Notes: generated by a model not told the origin, from the letters alone. DNA of 64,000 nt from Haematobia irritans (GCF_050003625.1 NC_134398.1:101103664-101167663); one strand, 5' to 3'. Shown: positions 32,075 through 42,468, counted from the stretch's first letter. Numbers and translations: made by a program.

Positions 32075-32205
32075 TGTTAGTTTGGTGGTTGAAAAATAAC
32101 TATAATATTTATTCAATTTCTCATTACATATCTTCTTACACTTAGTGATATAATATAACGAATATTGGTTACTTATATGAATATACTATTCAAATACTTT
32201 TAACA
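32075..32205 (-). repeat. copia 1 LTR, 131 bp
   Basis: It starts TGTTAG and ends TTAACA on the + strand, so termini are TGTTA...TAACA as required for an LTR, and it abuts the primer site. A partial duplicate (30500-30592) breaks off after 93 bp. No partner 3' LTR is in the window, so age cannot be estimated. Confidence 0.65.
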
Positions 32206-32232
32206 AAAAGAGAGTCTAGATCAGGCAGCATG

Positions 32233-32518
32233 CCACACAATTTTTTTTCTGATTCAATCACGAAATTAATTGATCCAATTAATTTTTAATTGAAATGTCT
32301 TCAATCACAGAAATGATAGTATCAATTAAAAAATTAATTGAAGGTCAATTAAAAAGTTAATTGATCCAATTAAAAATTAATTGATACTATTATTTTTGTG
32401 ATTGATTTTTGTTTCAATTAAAAAATTTGTTGAATCAATTAAATTTTTAATTGAATATTTTTTAAAACTCAATTAAAATTTTAATTGGAAAATTTTTCGT
32501 GAAATTTTTTTGTGTGCA
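32233..32518. mobile_element. AT-rich MITE with AATTAATTGA repeats
   Basis: The ends are CACACAATTTTTTTTC and inverted CACACAAAAAAATTTC. The interior repeats CAATTAAAAATTAATTGA words in both directions. No exact target duplication was found. It lies between the copia 1 LTR and a LINE fragment. Confidence 0.45.
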
Positions 32519-32762
32519 GGCAGGTCTGACTAAGATTCATGAGGATACCGTAGCTGAAGTTGTGAAAAGATACAAGGCACCGGAGGAAAGGGACTGTTTG
32601 AAAGCAGCGTACTTGACGTGTGTCTCATCTGCAACCAATGGCCACATGACACACACCATCTTTCCGCTTGCCCAGCTAAGCCTACCCGACTTACAACCAG
32701 ATCACTCAGGTGGGACACATCCCATCTTTGTCGTAGGGTTCCTTGATCTGGATACAAGCTGA
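32519..32762 (+). pseudogene. non-LTR retrotransposon ORF2 3'-end fragment
   Basis: Reading across frames gives HDTHHLSACPAKPTRLTTRS followed by a W and a C-terminal FLDLDTS. This is the style of the C-terminal region of Jockey-like LINE proteins. Frame changes within 100 bp show it is degenerate. The upstream part (AGLTKIHEDTVAEVVKRYKA) is not assigned. A TTATTATTATTAG run follows at 32818. Confidence 0.4.
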
Positions 32763-33209
32763 AGTACCAAAGCGCATAACATCAATAACATCAACACCAT
32801 GGGATAGTTTCATAAATTATTATTATTAGTTTATTTAAAATCATAATAAATTATGAAAATAAATACAAAAAAATGAAGGCACTAACAACTAAGGTTTTCG
32901 ACCTAAGTTTCATAAATAAATGTACATTCCCATTTATTTTTACTTTTTCTAAATTTTTTATAATTTCTTCTGACTTTAACGCATGAGATTTATGGGTCAA
33001 GAAAAATATTTCTGCTCTTCTAGTCGCATCTTCGTAGAAGTTTGTGTATGAAAATCTCCTGATCCGTTTAATTGAAAACTATGTTAGCTAAAATTGTTGA
33101 AATTGTTTTATAAGAAAATTAATTATTATGTTTTTGATTTTCCTGTTAGAAATATGTATGTATATACAAATACATTTTTTCAGTTAATAAAATACATTCA
33201 AACTCAATA
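32763..33209. other. AT-rich spacer before copia 2
   Basis: No gene recognised. The part just before 33210 (TGTTAGAAATATGTATG at 33144) may be LTR sequence of copia 2, but neither its start nor its CA end is certain. Confidence 0.35.
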
Positions 33210-33249
33210 GGTTATGAGCCCAGTCTCGTAAAAGAAAGTTTTTAGCTTT

Positions 33250-34046
33250 TTGACAGAAAAGAAAAATTTTCAAATCAATTCAAGAATATGGAGTTCGCGA
33301 AGAATAAAGCCGCTGTCGTGTCCTGCTGATTGGCCAATATGGAAAAGGAAGGTGAGAGATATTCTAATCTTCTATGAAGGTGCATTGGATGTCATAGACA
33401 AGACAATTGAAGCATCAATACCTTTGTCAAATGGAGCTACAGAAGCTCAAATTAGAGAATTCAAGAAAAAGGAAGAATTTTACCGCAAAGCAAATTGTTA
33501 TGCAAAGAGCATATTAACCAACACGGTTACAGATGAGGTGTACCAAAAAAGTATGGACAAAGAGAATGCCTACATGAAACATGGATGGCATTGAAGAACA
33601 TTTTCGAGGTAACTTCAAAGGATCAATTATTTAAAATTTGTTCGGACATGTTTTCATTTGGATGGCAAGCTAATCTAGACGCATCAACACATATTGCAAA
33701 ACTAAGAGGTCTATGGGATGAATTGAATGCTGGTGTGCGATTGATAGGGCAAACTATATTACCAGATATGCTATTGATCTGCAAAATACTCCACATTCTT
33801 CCTCCATCCTATGAAATGTTCCGGTCTAGTTGGATGATGCTCACGAGGGATACAGACAAATCCATAGACGAGCTAATAATGCAAATCTGTCTTTTTGAGA
33901 GAAACTTTAAGAAAAATATTCAAGATTCAAATAACAATCCAGAAGCTTTAATGGTGATATCTAAGAAAAATTACAAGCAAAAAGTAAGTAGCAATGTGTC
34001 AAAGAAGGAGGACATGTGCCATTATTGCAAAAAGAAGGGACATTGA
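33250..34046 (+). pseudogene. copia 2 gag with frameshift
   Basis: The first frame (33250-33594) holds FQINSRIWSSRRIKPLSCPA, DWPIWKRKVRDILIFYEGAL and the ENAYMKHG helix. A shift near 33590 moves to the 33585-34046 frame with LFKICSDMFSFGWQANLDAS, LHILPPSYEMFRSSW and the zinc knuckle CHYCKKKGH, after which the expected C is displaced by another frame change. Gag packages element RNA in the virus-like particle. This copy is disrupted. Confidence 0.8.
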
Positions 34047-35442
34047 AAGATTGCCGAAAATGGATTGAAGATGGAAAACCGTCGAAGAAGACTGCCACCA
34101 CAAATATCAACCTGGCATTAAATACTGAAATCAATGTAGAACGTGCCTCAGTGTCTAAAGAAGACAATGGAGCTACGAAACATGTAACAAATTCGTATGA
34201 ATTATTTTCTGAATTTAATAGTTTCAAAGAGCCACAAGTTATTCAAGCAGCAGGAAAAGAATATATTAAAGCGTATGGTACGGGATCTATCCAAATAATT
34301 TCAAAAATAAAAGGAACGTCGCTGAGAATGGAGCTCAGAGATGTTTGGTATGTACCTGATATATCAAGAAATTTGTTTTCTGTACTTGCAACACAAGATA
34401 GAAATCCAAACAGTACTTTCAACTCAACAGTAACGGAATGCTGGCTATCAGTAAATAATCAAACCGTACTCTATGGGAGTCGTTCAAGAAATGGAAGCCT
34501 TTATAAAGCCTCCATACAACCAATAATACCAAAGGTAAAACAAAATATTTGTTTGGCTGTTTCAGACAGCTCTATGCTTCAGCTTTATCATGAAAGATGG
34601 GGACACCAAGATATACGCCATGTGAAAGAAAAGTTGGAAAAGGATTTTCATATACAAGTCAAAATGAAACAAGAAATTTGTGAGCCATGTACTTATGTAA
34701 AATTGTCAAGAATGCCGTTTGGAAACAGGAAAACAGCAACCGCATGTGGAGAACTCATTTCAGCTGACGTTTGTGGTCCATTCCATGAATCTTTCGAAGG
34801 GTACAAATATCTTATTCTATATAAGGATGATTTTTCGAAATTCAGGTATGGGTATATAGTTAAAAAGAAATCCGACGTGGTAGATACACTTAGAGAAATG
34901 TTAGTTCACGCAAAAACACAAGGTCAAACTGTGAAAACTTTTCTAATGACAATGGGTTGGAATTTAATAATAAAGAAGTGAATAGAAATTTAAAAGGTTT
35001 TGGCATAACTCACAAGTTAACGGCACCATATACTCCTGAGCAAAATGGTCGGTGTGAAGGAGATAATAGGACTATAGTTGATATGGCAAGAACGTTTAAA
35101 TATGTGAATTTAAAAGCAAATTTTCCCGATTCTATGTGGGCAGAATTGGTAAAATCGGCGATATATATTTTGAACAGGACTTCGAAATCCTCTATTCCTG
35201 GTATAAGTCCTTATGAAGCTTGGTTCGGACATAAACCCACAATAAACCATTTACGTATAATTGGTTCAAAGCGTTATGTCCATGTACCTAAAGAGAAGCG
35301 CTTAAAGATGGACAAGAAAGCTTTAAAAGGATACTTACTGGGATATGATGGAGATGAGAGATACAGAATATACATACCAGAAAACAAAAGTGTTTCAAGA
35401 GACGTTAATTTTGATGAAAAGTTCCAAATTGCCAGAACCTAA
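34016..35442 (+). pseudogene. copia 2 protease-integrase with frameshift
   Basis: The 34016-34981 frame has the protease at DNGATKHVTNS, where the usual D-S/T-G-A is D-N-G-A and is probably inactive. Next come WYVPDISRNLFSV, the integrase zinc motif (YHERWGHQ ... CEPC) and SADVCGPFHE (first catalytic D). A shift at about 34948 separates it from the 34957-35442 frame. There the second D lies in DNGLEFNNKE (read in that frame), followed by TAPYTPEQNGRCEGDNRT with the catalytic E. It ends QIART before a stop. Confidence 0.82.
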
Positions 35443-35560
35443 ACAAAGAAGAAAATGATGAGAAAAACAAGGACATATCAACAGAGGAAAATGTATCGAA
35501 TCCACAAAAAGTTACAAGATTTCAGCAACAGTTATATGAAAATTTGATGTATCTTAATGG

Positions 35561-35786
35561 CAGAATATCTGTAGCATACATTTATGTATGATTTTACAAA
35601 AACGAGAGAATTTGAACAGACATATGTATGGCACATTTCGTGCGATATCGTAATAATTTGTTTAAATTTTTACCCTGTAAACTGTACATAAGCAACTCAA
35701 ATGTTGCTTTCCAAACGAAATTTCCCCAGGCGTAGAATTCTATATCATAGTGTGCTTTATTAAAATTTGTAAGAGAAGTATCCGTA
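35561..35786. other. spacer, nothing recognised
   Basis: No coding or repeat identity was found between the broken copia 2 end and the tandem repeat. Confidence 0.35.
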
Positions 35787-36608
35787 ATAATTGGTCTAAA
35801 TATAATTGTCCCCCCCCCTTATCACATTAACTAGATGACCTACGCCTCTGGCATTTGGAAGAGAGGATTCTCCTGGCTTGGGGTTAATGTGCTATACCCA
35901 CTTTTGCCTTTTAACTCTTCCTAGAAATGCTCGAAAATCGACCCACAAAATTGGCCTAAATATAATTGACCCCCCTCAGACTTAAAGCCCAGCTACGCTC
36001 ATGGAATCTCCAGAATAGTCTTCTACGCGCTTATAGCTAATAGAATCAATTACATTTTTTTAAAAACTATGCCCCAGCAATGATTTTTAGGTGTTAGAAA
36101 ATACATTAATGTCCCCCTTTTTATTTCGTTAACTATACGACCTACGCCTCTGGCATTTGGGAGAGAGGATTCTCCTGGCTTGGGGCTAATGTGCTATACC
36201 CACTTTTGCCTTTTAGCTCTTCCTAGAAATGCTTGAAAATCGACCCACAAAATTGACCTAAATATAATTGACCCCCCTCAGACTTAAAACCCAGCTACGC
36301 TCATGGAATCTCCAGAATAGTCTTCTACGCGCTTATAGCTAATAGAATCAATTAAATTTTTTAAAAACTATGCCCCAGCAATTATTTTTAGCTGTTAGAA
36401 AATACATTAATGTCCCCCTTTTTATCTCGTTAACTAGATGACCTACGGCTCTGGCATTTGGGAGAGAGGATTCTCCTGGCTTGGGGATAATGTGCTATAC
36501 CCACTTTTGCCTTTTAACTCTTCCTAGAAATGCTCGAAAATCGACCCACAAAACTGGCCTAAATATAATTGACCCCCCTCAGACTTAAAGCCCAGCTACG
36601 CTCATGGA

Positions 36609-37307
36609 CCAAGTCCTCGACGGCAAGATGCTGGATGGTATCAAGGACGATATAAGTTAATAGCTTTTGCAGACCAGAGGTCTATGGATTGCTTTAAAGC
36701 TGCATTGATGCTAATTGGTGAAGTTTGGGAAGGAGCCGCTTTGGAGTTAGTCGATAAAAAAGACATACCGGCTAAACCTAGAGCACATGCATGGATACCG
36801 GCAAACCCTCCTGATCCTGAGTCAATACTAGAGAGACTAAAAGAATGTAATCCAGATCTTCCAACCGCCGATTGGAAGGTTGGTCGTTTGGATGAGGTGG
36901 ATGGACCAAGACGACATGCGGTGTTTATATTAAACATAGAGTCGCTGCCACATCTAGCCCAGACCCAAGGACGCGTAAGTTATGGCTTTCATGATATCCA
37001 TATGAAGGTATACAAAAGCGATCAGCCAAAGGATACCGAAACGGACAAGCCTCCGGTAGAGTCAGCAGTGAAAAAATCTCCTAGCGAAGCCGAAGGAGAC
37101 ATAAAACCTACAGACTATGGCGAAAATCATATGCGGGAAGTTTCTACAGGCTCAAGCCTCACCAAAGCTGAACCGCGGATTGTTGCGAGAGTCACCGAGA
37201 TCTGTGAAGAGGAAGCCCTTGATGACTCAATTGAAGCGGCTGATGTGACGGTGGTTGAAAATTTGGATGGTTATACGGTTCCTCCAGATAAATCTTCACC
37301 ATTGTAA
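36609..37307 (+). CDS. LINE A ORF1 (DUF4780-like), 5'-truncated
   Basis: The frame is open from the first base of the element, starting PSPRRQDAGWYQGRYKLIAF. The first ATG is at 36684. It contains MDCFKAALMLIGEVWEGAAL, RAHAWIPANPPDPES and LPTADWKVGRLDE, then a PDP-rich and acidic tail (TDKPPVES, EICEEEALDDS) to the stop at 37305-37307. It is homologous to LINE B ORF1, which shows what is missing at the start. The presumed role is RNA binding in the LINE particle. It overlaps ORF2 by 41 nt in a different frame, so ORF2 may be made by reinitiation. Confidence 0.75.
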   Translation, partial: PSPRRQDAGWYQGRYKLIAFADQRSMDCFKAALMLIGEVWEGAALELVDKKDIPAKPRAHAWIPANPPDPESILERLKECNPDLPTADWKVGRLDEVDGPRRHAVFILNIESLPHLAQTQGRVSYGFHDIHMKVYKSDQPKDTETDKPPVESAVKKSPSEAEGDIKPTDYGENHMREVSTGSSLTKAEPRIVARVTEICEEEALDDSIEAADVTVVENLDGYTVPPDKSSPL

Positions 37308-40300
37308 GGCCGCTTGTGTTGCCTTAAAAGTTCTCCTGATGAAAGGAGACATAGATATAGTTCTTATTCAAGAACCATACATATATAAGAACAAGATCTG
37401 TGAATTAAGCACTCCGGGTTTCAAACTTTTGCATAATACCGGTAACGATATAAATCGAGCATGTATAATTGCTAAAAACGAACTAAACTTGTTTCTGCTT
37501 CCTTCATTGAGCAATGCAGACACTGTCGTAGCCAGTCTAGAGATATCCACATGCAAATATTGGGTATCTTCGGTCTACATGGGACATGATAGGGATATGC
37601 CACCCTGTGCCGTTAAGACCTTAGTTGAGGAGTCACTAAAAACAAAGACAAAACTCATTATGGGATGCGATGCAAATGCACATCATAGTATTTGGGGAAG
37701 TAGTGATACTAATGCAAGGGGAGAGTCGCTAATAGAGTTTATTTTGCGTACTAACCTGGTAGTTTGCAATAAGGGAGATGCACCAACCTTCGTCACCAGG
37801 AACAGACAAGAGGTTTTGGACGTAACGTTGACCTCTCCGGAACTGAATGATAAGATATCTGAGTGGCAAGTTTTGAGGGAACATAGCTTCTCAGATCATC
37901 GCTACATCAGTTTCAGATTGGCTGTTCGTACTTCAAAGACCATATTTCCGCCAAATGTTAGGAAAGCTGATTGGAATAGGTATAGGGAATCGTTCAATTT
38001 GATGATACCGGAAGTGCCGGAGACAAATATGGGCACTGTGCAAGATATCGAACACGCAGTGGAGCGGATTACTAAGGCATTCAACATTTCACTGAAAGCT
38101 GCATGCCCTAGAGGAAAGCCAAGGGGAAGAAATCGGCCGCCATGGTGGACTACGGAGTTAAGTAATATGAGGAAATCCTGCAGGAAGCTCTTTAACAAAG
38201 CAAAGTCCACAAGAGCTCCGGAGGATTGGGACACTTACAAGATGAATCTGAGAGAATATAAACGAGAACTGAGAAGGTCCCAACAAAACTCTTGGGATGA
38301 TTACTGTAGCAGTATTGAGAATACGTCAGAGGCTTCCAGACTACGGAAGGTACTAGCATCCACTAACACCGCTCCAGGTTTCATTAAAACATCGGAGGGA
38401 AATTGGACAACGTCCAGTGTGGAGACGTTGGAGGTACTTTTGGACACACACTTCCCTGGAAATCAGACGGTTGAACCATGTTCCGGCGGTGTAACAGAGG
38501 CTCAGCGATCATTTCCTATCGAGGAAATTGTGTCGGAATCTAGAATAAAATGGGCTTTAAATAGCTTTGGACCATTCAAATCCCCCGGACCTGATGGAAT
38601 TACTCCGGCGGAGTTACAGGCAGTGGCTGGAAGAATTATCCCCTGGTTGACGGTGATATATAAACAATGTGTAAACTTAGCATATATTCCAGAAAAGTGG
38701 AGGGAAACAAAAGTCGTCTTCATACCTAAAGCAGGAAAAGCCTCTCACTCGAGTGCGAAGGATTTCCGACCAATCAGCTTATCCTCATTCCTACTTAAGA
38801 CCCTGGAGAGGATGATAGACATGTATCTTAGAACTACCGTGGATTCAGGTTTGCTCTCGAAACGACAGCATGCATACTCGAAGGGCAGGTCTACTGAGAC
38901 CGCATTGCATGAACTGGTCAGCTTTATTGAAAGCTCACTATCTGTCAAAGAATACACAATCGTGGCGTTTCTAGACATCGAAGGGGCGTTCAATAATATC
39001 CATCCGAGCTCGATATTAAATGGACTGACAACTCTGAATGTTGATCCAGGTATTCTTAGGCTGTTAGACGAACTTCTAATGAAGAGACGTATTTCAGCCA
39101 CACTAGGGCAAGCAAACATACAAAGGTATGTGAACAGAGGCACTCCCCAAGGAGGAGTTCTATCACCTCTTCTTTGGAATGTTGCTATAAACAACCTTCT
39201 GGTTTCTCTAGAAAAAGAAAGGATAAAAGTGGTGGTATACGCAGATGATGTGGCGCTAGCAGTCATGGGAAAATTCCCATCCACAATCAGAGATATTATA
39301 CAGAGAGCTCTCCGGATGACTGAGAAATGGGCGAAAGATAATGGTCTTGGTGTAAATCCAGCAAAGACAGAAATAGTCATGTACTGCAAAGATCGCAAAA
39401 CTCCCACGGTTAGGCCCATTTCCTTAGGGGGTACTGAAATTCCCTTTGGTGAGTGTGCAAAATACCTTGGCGTTATTTTGGACAGGAAGCTGAATTTTAG
39501 GCTTAATATTGAAGAGAGGGCGAGAAAAGCCACGGTAGCTTTGTACTCGTGCAAAAAGGCAATAGGGAAAAAGTGGGGACTAAGACCAAAAATTGTGCAT
39601 TGGCTATACACGGCAGTGGTTAGACCTATAATGCTATATGGTGTTGTAGTCTGGTGGCCGGCACTTCAGAAACCGACTTGTTTAGATAAAGTTCAGCGTA
39701 TGGCGAGCTTATGTATCTCAGGCGCATTTAGTAAGGCAGGAACAGACTCCCTTAATGTCATGCTACATCTATTGCCTTTAGACATTTTGGCCAAACAGTC
39801 AGCTGCAACAACGGCTGTGCGGTTGCGCGAGCTATCGCTGTGGTCGGAAAAAATGTACGGTCATAGTTCGGTCCTCAAAGTAATGCCAGATGTGCCTAAC
39901 GTAGTGGATTACACCCTGGCAAAACCACTTTTCGACAAAAATTTTGAAACTCTAATTCCCAACAGTGAGGCGTGGTGTACACAGACCCCGGGGAATGAAA
40001 GATATATAGATTTCTATACTGATGGCTCCAAATTGAATGGACAAGTGGGGTTCGGAGTATATTCTAAAGATCTGGAAATTCGAATAGCGAAAAGATTACC
40101 TAATCACTGTAGTGTTTTTCAGGCTGAAATATTGGCAATAAGAGAGGTGGTGAATTGGCTGAGAAGTAATGTTCCAACAAATATTGGCATTAATATATAC
40201 TCAGACAGTCAACCTGCAATAAAATCCTTGGACTCTGTGTTCCTTAACTCGAGAACGGCCATAGACTGCCGCAAATCTCTCAACGAGATGGCTGAGCAGT

Positions 40301-40854
40301 ACAATATTCACCTAATATGGGTGCCTGGTCATAGGAACATACCGGGGAACTGTGAAGCAGATGTGTTAGCAAGGCTAGGAACTACCTTACATATTCCAGG
40401 GGAACTAGAATCTGTTGGTATGCCTCTGGCCACCTGCAAGCTCTTACTGCGTGAGAAGGCTGTTATGATGGCCAATATTCGATGGGAAAATTGCAAGGGT
40501 TGTAACGACACCAAGCAAATATGGCCCCATTTAAACTTAAACCGCACACTAGATATGCTAGTGTTCTCAAGGCGTCAGATAGCACTCCTAATATCTGCTA
40601 TAACGGGTCGCTGCCTGATAGGCGAATTTGCAAAAACTATAGGTGCGAAGTATAATGACTATTGTATAAGCTGTCATGACGTGGAGGAAAAGAAATCAAT
40701 TAAACACCTCTTGTGTGAGTGTCCTGCTTTTTGTGTAAGGCGTAAGCGAATTTTAGGAGCATATAGCTTTAGATTACTGGCTGACCTGGAAAACGTTAAC
40801 TTAAGCAGTTTGTTAATGTTTTTGGAGCAATCTGGTTGGTTCGACAAAAATTAA
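37267..40854 (+). CDS. LINE A ORF2: APE endonuclease, RT, RNase H
   Basis: About 1195 aa from the ATG at 37267, without a stop. Residues 1-225 are the APE endonuclease (LQINLHHCKAAC, LIQEPYIY, GCDANAHHSIWG, SDHRYISF). Residues ~430-720 are the RT, with DFRPISLSSFLLKTLERM, FLDIEGAFNN, RGTPQGGVLSPLLWN and YADD at about 658. Residues ~910-1045 are RNase HI (FYTDGSKLNG, VFQAEILAI, YSDSQPAIKS, VPGHRNIPGNCEAD). A CCHC-like motif (CISCHD ... HLLCEC) lies near 1134. It nicks target DNA and reverse-transcribes its RNA in place. It is a plausible source of enzyme for other copies and the SINE. Confidence 0.93.
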   Translation: MVIRFLQINLHHCKAACVALKVLLMKGDIDIVLIQEPYIYKNKICELSTPGFKLLHNTGNDINRACIIAKNELNLFLLPSLSNADTVVASLEISTCKYWVSSVYMGHDRDMPPCAVKTLVEESLKTKTKLIMGCDANAHHSIWGSSDTNARGESLIEFILRTNLVVCNKGDAPTFVTRNRQEVLDVTLTSPELNDKISEWQVLREHSFSDHRYISFRLAVRTSKTIFPPNVRKADWNRYRESFNLMIPEVPETNMGTVQDIEHAVERITKAFNISLKAACPRGKPRGRNRPPWWTTELSNMRKSCRKLFNKAKSTRAPEDWDTYKMNLREYKRELRRSQQNSWDDYCSSIENTSEASRLRKVLASTNTAPGFIKTSEGNWTTSSVETLEVLLDTHFPGNQTVEPCSGGVTEAQRSFPIEEIVSESRIKWALNSFGPFKSPGPDGITPAELQAVAGRIIPWLTVIYKQCVNLAYIPEKWRETKVVFIPKAGKASHSSAKDFRPISLSSFLLKTLERMIDMYLRTTVDSGLLSKRQHAYSKGRSTETALHELVSFIESSLSVKEYTIVAFLDIEGAFNNIHPSSILNGLTTLNVDPGILRLLDELLMKRRISATLGQANIQRYVNRGTPQGGVLSPLLWNVAINNLLVSLEKERIKVVVYADDVALAVMGKFPSTIRDIIQRALRMTEKWAKDNGLGVNPAKTEIVMYCKDRKTPTVRPISLGGTEIPFGECAKYLGVILDRKLNFRLNIEERARKATVALYSCKKAIGKKWGLRPKIVHWLYTAVVRPIMLYGVVVWWPALQKPTCLDKVQRMASLCISGAFSKAGTDSLNVMLHLLPLDILAKQSAATTAVRLRELSLWSEKMYGHSSVLKVMPDVPNVVDYTLAKPLFDKNFETLIPNSEAWCTQTPGNERYIDFYTDGSKLNGQVGFGVYSKDLEIRIAKRLPNHCSVFQAEILAIREVVNWLRSNVPTNIGINIYSDSQPAIKSLDSVFLNSRTAIDCRKSLNEMAEQYNIHLIWVPGHRNIPGNCEADVLARLGTTLHIPGELESVGMPLATCKLLLREKAVMMANIRWENCKGCNDTKQIWPHLNLNRTLDMLVFSRRQIALLISAITGRCLIGEFAKTIGAKYNDYCISCHDVEEKKSIKHLLCECPAFCVRRKRILGAYSFRLLADLENVNLSSLLMFLEQSGWFDKN

Positions 40855-41530
40855 TAATAGAGAAGGTTCAGTGGTTAAGACTAGAAGTGCCCATATGTAA
40901 TAGGTACTTTTAGTTAAATGTGGTATCACAATGGACTGAATAGTCTAAGTGAGCCTGAAATTTAATCGGGCTGCCACTTTAACCTAACCTAACCTACGCT
41001 CATGGAATCTCCAGAATAGTCTTCTACGCCCTTAAAGCTAATAGAATCAATTAAATTTGTTTAAAAACTATGCCCCAGCAATTATTTTTAGCTGTTAGAA
41101 AATACATTAATGTCCCCCTTTTTATCTCGTTAACTAGATGACCAACGGCTCTGGCATTTGGGAGAGAGGATTCTCCTGGCTTGGGGATAATGTGCTATAC
41201 CCACTTTTAACTCTTCCTAGAAATGCTCGAAAATCGACCCACAAAATTGGCCTAAATATAATTGACCATCTCAGACTTAAAGCCGAGCTACGCTCATGGA
41301 ATCTCCAGAATAGTCTTCTACACCCTTAAAGCTAATAGAATCAATTAAATTTGTTTAAAAACTATGCCCCAGAACGGTTTTATAGTTATTAGAATTTACA
41401 TGAATGTGCCCCCTTTATCTCATTAACTAGATGACCTACGCCTCTGCCCTCTTTGCGGGGGAGTTCTCCTATCTCCGAGCTAATGCCCTATACCCACTTT
41501 TGCTTTTTAACTCTTCCTAGAAATGCCCGA

Positions 41531-41846
41531 AAAAGTCCAATGAATGTAAAATCTATCTTTCCATATTTTTTTTGAATTGCATCTATATGACTCTAAATAA
41601 CTTTTTGCTCAAAATTGACTCTAAATAACTTTTTGCTCAAAATTGAAGCAAATATATTTAATTTGTTGCAAAAAAGTCTTAACTTCGCAACAAAAATGAA
41701 CATGAAAAAAAATTAAAGTGGTTTGTGTCTTCGCTAAAACAACTTTAGAAAACAACTTTAACTTTACACCTTTATTTGGGAGGAGGTATATTAAGCGTCG
41801 TGAAGGCTTTTGGTATCACGATCCATCTGAAATTCGGTATTCACCC
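41531..41846. other. spacer with a short direct repeat
   Basis: A ~28-bp unit, GACTCTAAATAACTTTTTGC plus TCAAAATT, is repeated twice at 41591-41646. The sequence up to the BEL LTR at 41847 is not recognised. The 83-aa + strand ORF at 41718-41969 runs into the LTR and is not a gene. Confidence 0.45.
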
Positions 41847-42194
41847 TGTTTAATCCCTTCTTGCTCGTATGTAGGGATTTTTGGAGTGTATAAGTTTCAC
41901 TATTCGAATCCAAATGGCCTCTTGGGAAATAAAAGATTAAATGAATTCGTAGAATTCAGGCCAGTTTAACTTTATTCGATGGTTGCGGTTCTACAACTAA
42001 ACTTTATACAATCGTGCATCAAGCGGGAAAAACGAACATTTGATTTATATTCCAATGAGTGAAAAAGATGTCAAGATATACAATGTATGGCGAATTCAAA
42101 AAATGTATCGTAAAAATTCAAAATGACAAGTGAATATATGATATAATATTATTAGAGGTATTCGTTGCAAACAGGTTGAGCCATGGGTTCAACA
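41847..42194 (-). repeat. BEL 3' LTR
   Basis: 348 bp, starting TGTTTAATCCC and ending GGTTCAACA on the + strand. It matches the 5' LTR with five substitutions and no indels. The adjacent sense-strand purine run GGGAGAA is a candidate polypurine tract. Confidence 0.92.
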
Positions 42195-42255
42195 TTCTCC
42201 CGGGCCAGGTTTGCAGGGCTAAAGTTCGGTGCCGGCTCCTTGCCAGACGGGATTC

Positions 42256-42468
42256 TTATGCATTGTTGTTGGATGTATTCCCAGGAACTTCATGGCAAAG
42301 CATAAATTCTCCAGATAGTGCATGTCCAGATAGGCGTTGATATAAAATGACTGCTGCAATTATACAGAAAAAGAGAATAAGGAAAAAATAGTACGGAAAC
42401 AAATCAGCATTTTTACGATCAAATTCTAGTATGAGTTTAATGTCGCGTAATGACCGAGAGGTTTTCAT
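42256..42468 (-). CDS. small single-pass membrane protein ORF downstream of BEL pol
   Basis: 70 codons. The start ATG overlaps the pol stop as TAATG (42466-42470 on the minus strand), an arrangement used for termination-reinitiation. The protein has a charged N-terminus (MKTSRSLRDIKLILEFDRKN), then a hydrophobic stretch centred on FFLILFFCIIAAVIL, then a short polar tail. Some BEL/Pao elements carry a third, envelope-like ORF. This one is far too short to be an envelope protein, so it could be a remnant, an accessory protein or chance. It is not recognised from any family. Confidence 0.4.
   Translation of the reverse strand: MKTSRSLRDIKLILEFDRKNADLFPYYFFLILFFCIIAAVILYQRLSGHALSGEFMLCHEVPGNTSNNNA

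Larger units (their letters stand above)
23367..32205 (-). mobile_element. copia element 1 (minus), fragmented and re-inserted
   Basis: Reading right to left: LTR 32075-32205, primer site 32061-32074, gag (with a hAT MITE inside), protease, a duplicated LTR-gag-MITE segment (29575-30592), an unassigned insertion (28786-29574), integrase, then two LINE insertions (24488-27911) and the reverse transcriptase. The 3' end, including RNase H and the 3' LTR, is missing. At 23367 it joins a mariner fragment. Order PR-IN-RT and the GGTTATGGGCCCAG primer site define Ty1/copia. Confidence 0.85.
33210..35560 (+). mobile_element. copia element 2 (plus), 3'-truncated
   Basis: Primer site GGTTATGAGCCCAG at 33210-33223, then gag, protease and integrase in four overlapping frame pieces. 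Sequence homologous to RT, RNase H and a 3' LTR is missing after about 35560. It is a different family from copia 1, since the gag sequences are not alike. Confidence 0.8.
36596..41006 (+). mobile_element. LINE A copy 2, ORF2 intact, 13-bp TSD
   Basis: The element is 36609-40993 (4385 bp). The exact target duplication CTACGCTCATGGA is at 36596-36608 and 40994-41006. The 5' end lies within ORF1, so the promoter and ORF1 start are missing. The 3' UTR has GTGGTATCACAATGGACTG at 40920 and the tail TAACCTAACCTAAC. The exact duplication and intact ORF2 indicate a recent insertion. Confidence 0.92.
35787..41530. repeat. ~300-bp tandem repeat, five units, split by LINE A
   Basis: Units share GACCTACGCCTCTGGCATTT, GATTCTCCTGGCTTGG, AGCTACGCTCATGGAATCTC and TATGCCCCAGCAA. 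The first word recurs at 35836, 36139, 36440, 41141 and 41430. The intervals are 303, 301, 303 (after removing the 4398-bp LINE insertion with its duplication) and 289 bp. The last unit is more diverged. No unit is coding. Confidence 0.8.
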
